Shown here one piece after another: positions 63,478 to 64,000 of a stretch of 64,000 nucleotides of DNA; the stretch's first letter is position 1, and each line of letters opens with the position of its first letter. Under the pieces are notes generated by a model. It ran no database searches. It had not been told where the DNA came from and worked only from the letters and a program-made list of their open reading frames with translations. Both the position numbers and the translations under genes were made by a program. The DNA comes from Streptomyces sp. AM 2-1-1. GTDB taxonomy: Bacteria; Actinomycetota; Actinomycetes; Streptomycetales; Streptomycetaceae. The stretch lies in NCBI RefSeq assembly GCF_029167645.1, contig NZ_CP119147.1, forward strand, positions 1,612,001-1,676,000. The letters are read 5' to 3'.

Positions 63478-64000
63478 TCACCAACGCGCCCTGTTCCGGA
63501 GGGCCGTACCGGCATAGGCGCAGATCAGAGCGATCAGTGAGACGAGGAGCGCCAGGCCGACGGGCTGCGCCAGGATCCGACCCACCGCCACCAGCCACCG
63601 GTCCGGCCCCGGCGGGATGTCGAGCCAGGCCAGCCCTCGCAGGCGTGCGGGAAGTCCGGTCAACGCGTGAGCGGCGGGGCCGGCGAAGACCTTCTGCAGG
63701 AGCGGCACCACGAGGACGGGGACTGCGAGTACCGCCGCCACTCCGGCCCCTGCCACCCGGAAGGTTCCCGCGGCGAGCAGTCCGGCCCAGGCGCAGCCGA
63801 CCGCCAGTCCGACCCAACTCGCGGCCAGGAGGATCGCGTTGCCGGGTACGGCGCTCACCTGGTCCCCGTAGAAGAGGCGGAGCACCTGCATGTCGCAGAC
63901 GACGACGAGCAGCGAAAGGGCCGTCGCCGCCGCCCCGGTGACGAGGAGCTTCGCCACGAGCAGTCCCAGCCGCCTCGGCACCGTCCCCCGGCTCGCCGCG
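63478..64000 (-). CDS. ABC transporter permease (C-terminal part, runs off the window)
   Basis: About 174 codons are visible, with no start inside the window. The sequence consists of membrane segments, about four: LLVAKLLVTGAAATALSLLVV, ILLAASWVGLAVGCAWAGLLAAG, VAAVLAVPVLVVPLLQKVF and VGLALLVSLIALICAYAG. It ends ALRNRARW. The pattern of SRGT/PRR followed by L-V-A-K is what I associate with the inner part of ABC-2-type export permeases in Streptomyces. An ATPase gene would be expected upstream, beyond 64000. Confidence 0.75.
   Translation of the reverse strand, partial: AASRGTVPRRLGLLVAKLLVTGAAATALSLLVVVCDMQVLRLFYGDQVSAVPGNAILLAASWVGLAVGCAWAGLLAAGTFRVAGAGVAAVLAVPVLVVPLLQKVFAGPAAHALTGLPARLRGLAWLDIPPGPDRWLVAVGRILAQPVGLALLVSLIALICAYAGTALRNRARW

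Overview
The window is a 64 kb piece of a Streptomyces chromosome, or of a very close relative. The DNA is strongly GC-rich with G/C in third codon positions, and GTG starts are common. The gene set is typical of the conserved core: hrdB, parC and parE, sepH, cutRS, ptsH, dut, tdk, and DUF3159, DUF3710, DUF3093, DUF4193 and DUF7455 proteins. From memory, the order matches the S. coelicolor block from about SCO5820 (hrdB) to SCO5870, read in reverse. I see no tRNA, rRNA, insertion sequence, prophage or CRISPR array.

Positions 1-16.3 kb are dominated by potassium transport. A KimA-like APC-fold permease is divergent from two overlapping TrkA-type RCK genes. A LacI repressor / phytanoyl-dioxygenase pair and a DUF3159 / OB-fold pair follow. 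Then comes a complete Kdp system on the minus strand: a 27-codon microgene, kdpF, A, B, C, and then kdpD and kdpE behind two hairpins.

Positions 16.3-31.5 kb are housekeeping: DUF3710-dut-thioesterase, DUF3093, DUF4193, the CutRS two-component system, an inositol-phosphatase-like gene, a ferrochelatase, a sugar-lactone oxidase, a membrane protein with a disordered tail, the division protein SepH, a sulfurtransferase and a VOC protein. Positions 31.5-35.6 kb look more accessory: a double-domain Lrp/AsnC regulator, a 14-TM MFS exporter and an orphan sugar-binding lipoprotein, with direct and inverted repeats around them.

Positions 36-47.4 kb carry tdk, an alkaline-phosphatase-type hydrolase, DUF5998, a 963-aa GNAT/acyl-CoA-synthetase-like acyltransferase, ptsH with a DasR-like site, a GntR regulator, an M23 peptidase behind a clear c-di-AMP (ydaO) riboswitch, and an M16 peptidase pair. 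Positions 47.6-64 kb carry parC, two divergent citrate synthases (one fused to a helix-turn-helix), a LacI regulator, an acetate-type symporter with its DUF485 partner, parE, DUF7455, a trypsin-like protease, hrdB, a FadR-type regulator and the end of an ABC permease.

I found no wholly new multi-gene system. The most interesting items are the microgene coupled to kdpF, the HTH-citrate synthase fusion beside a paralogue whose expected catalytic Asp is Glu, and the clustering of K+ import genes in the same window as a c-di-AMP riboswitch. Gene ends were read directly. Starts were chosen from family alignment memory, ribosome-binding sites and overlaps, and are inference where noted.
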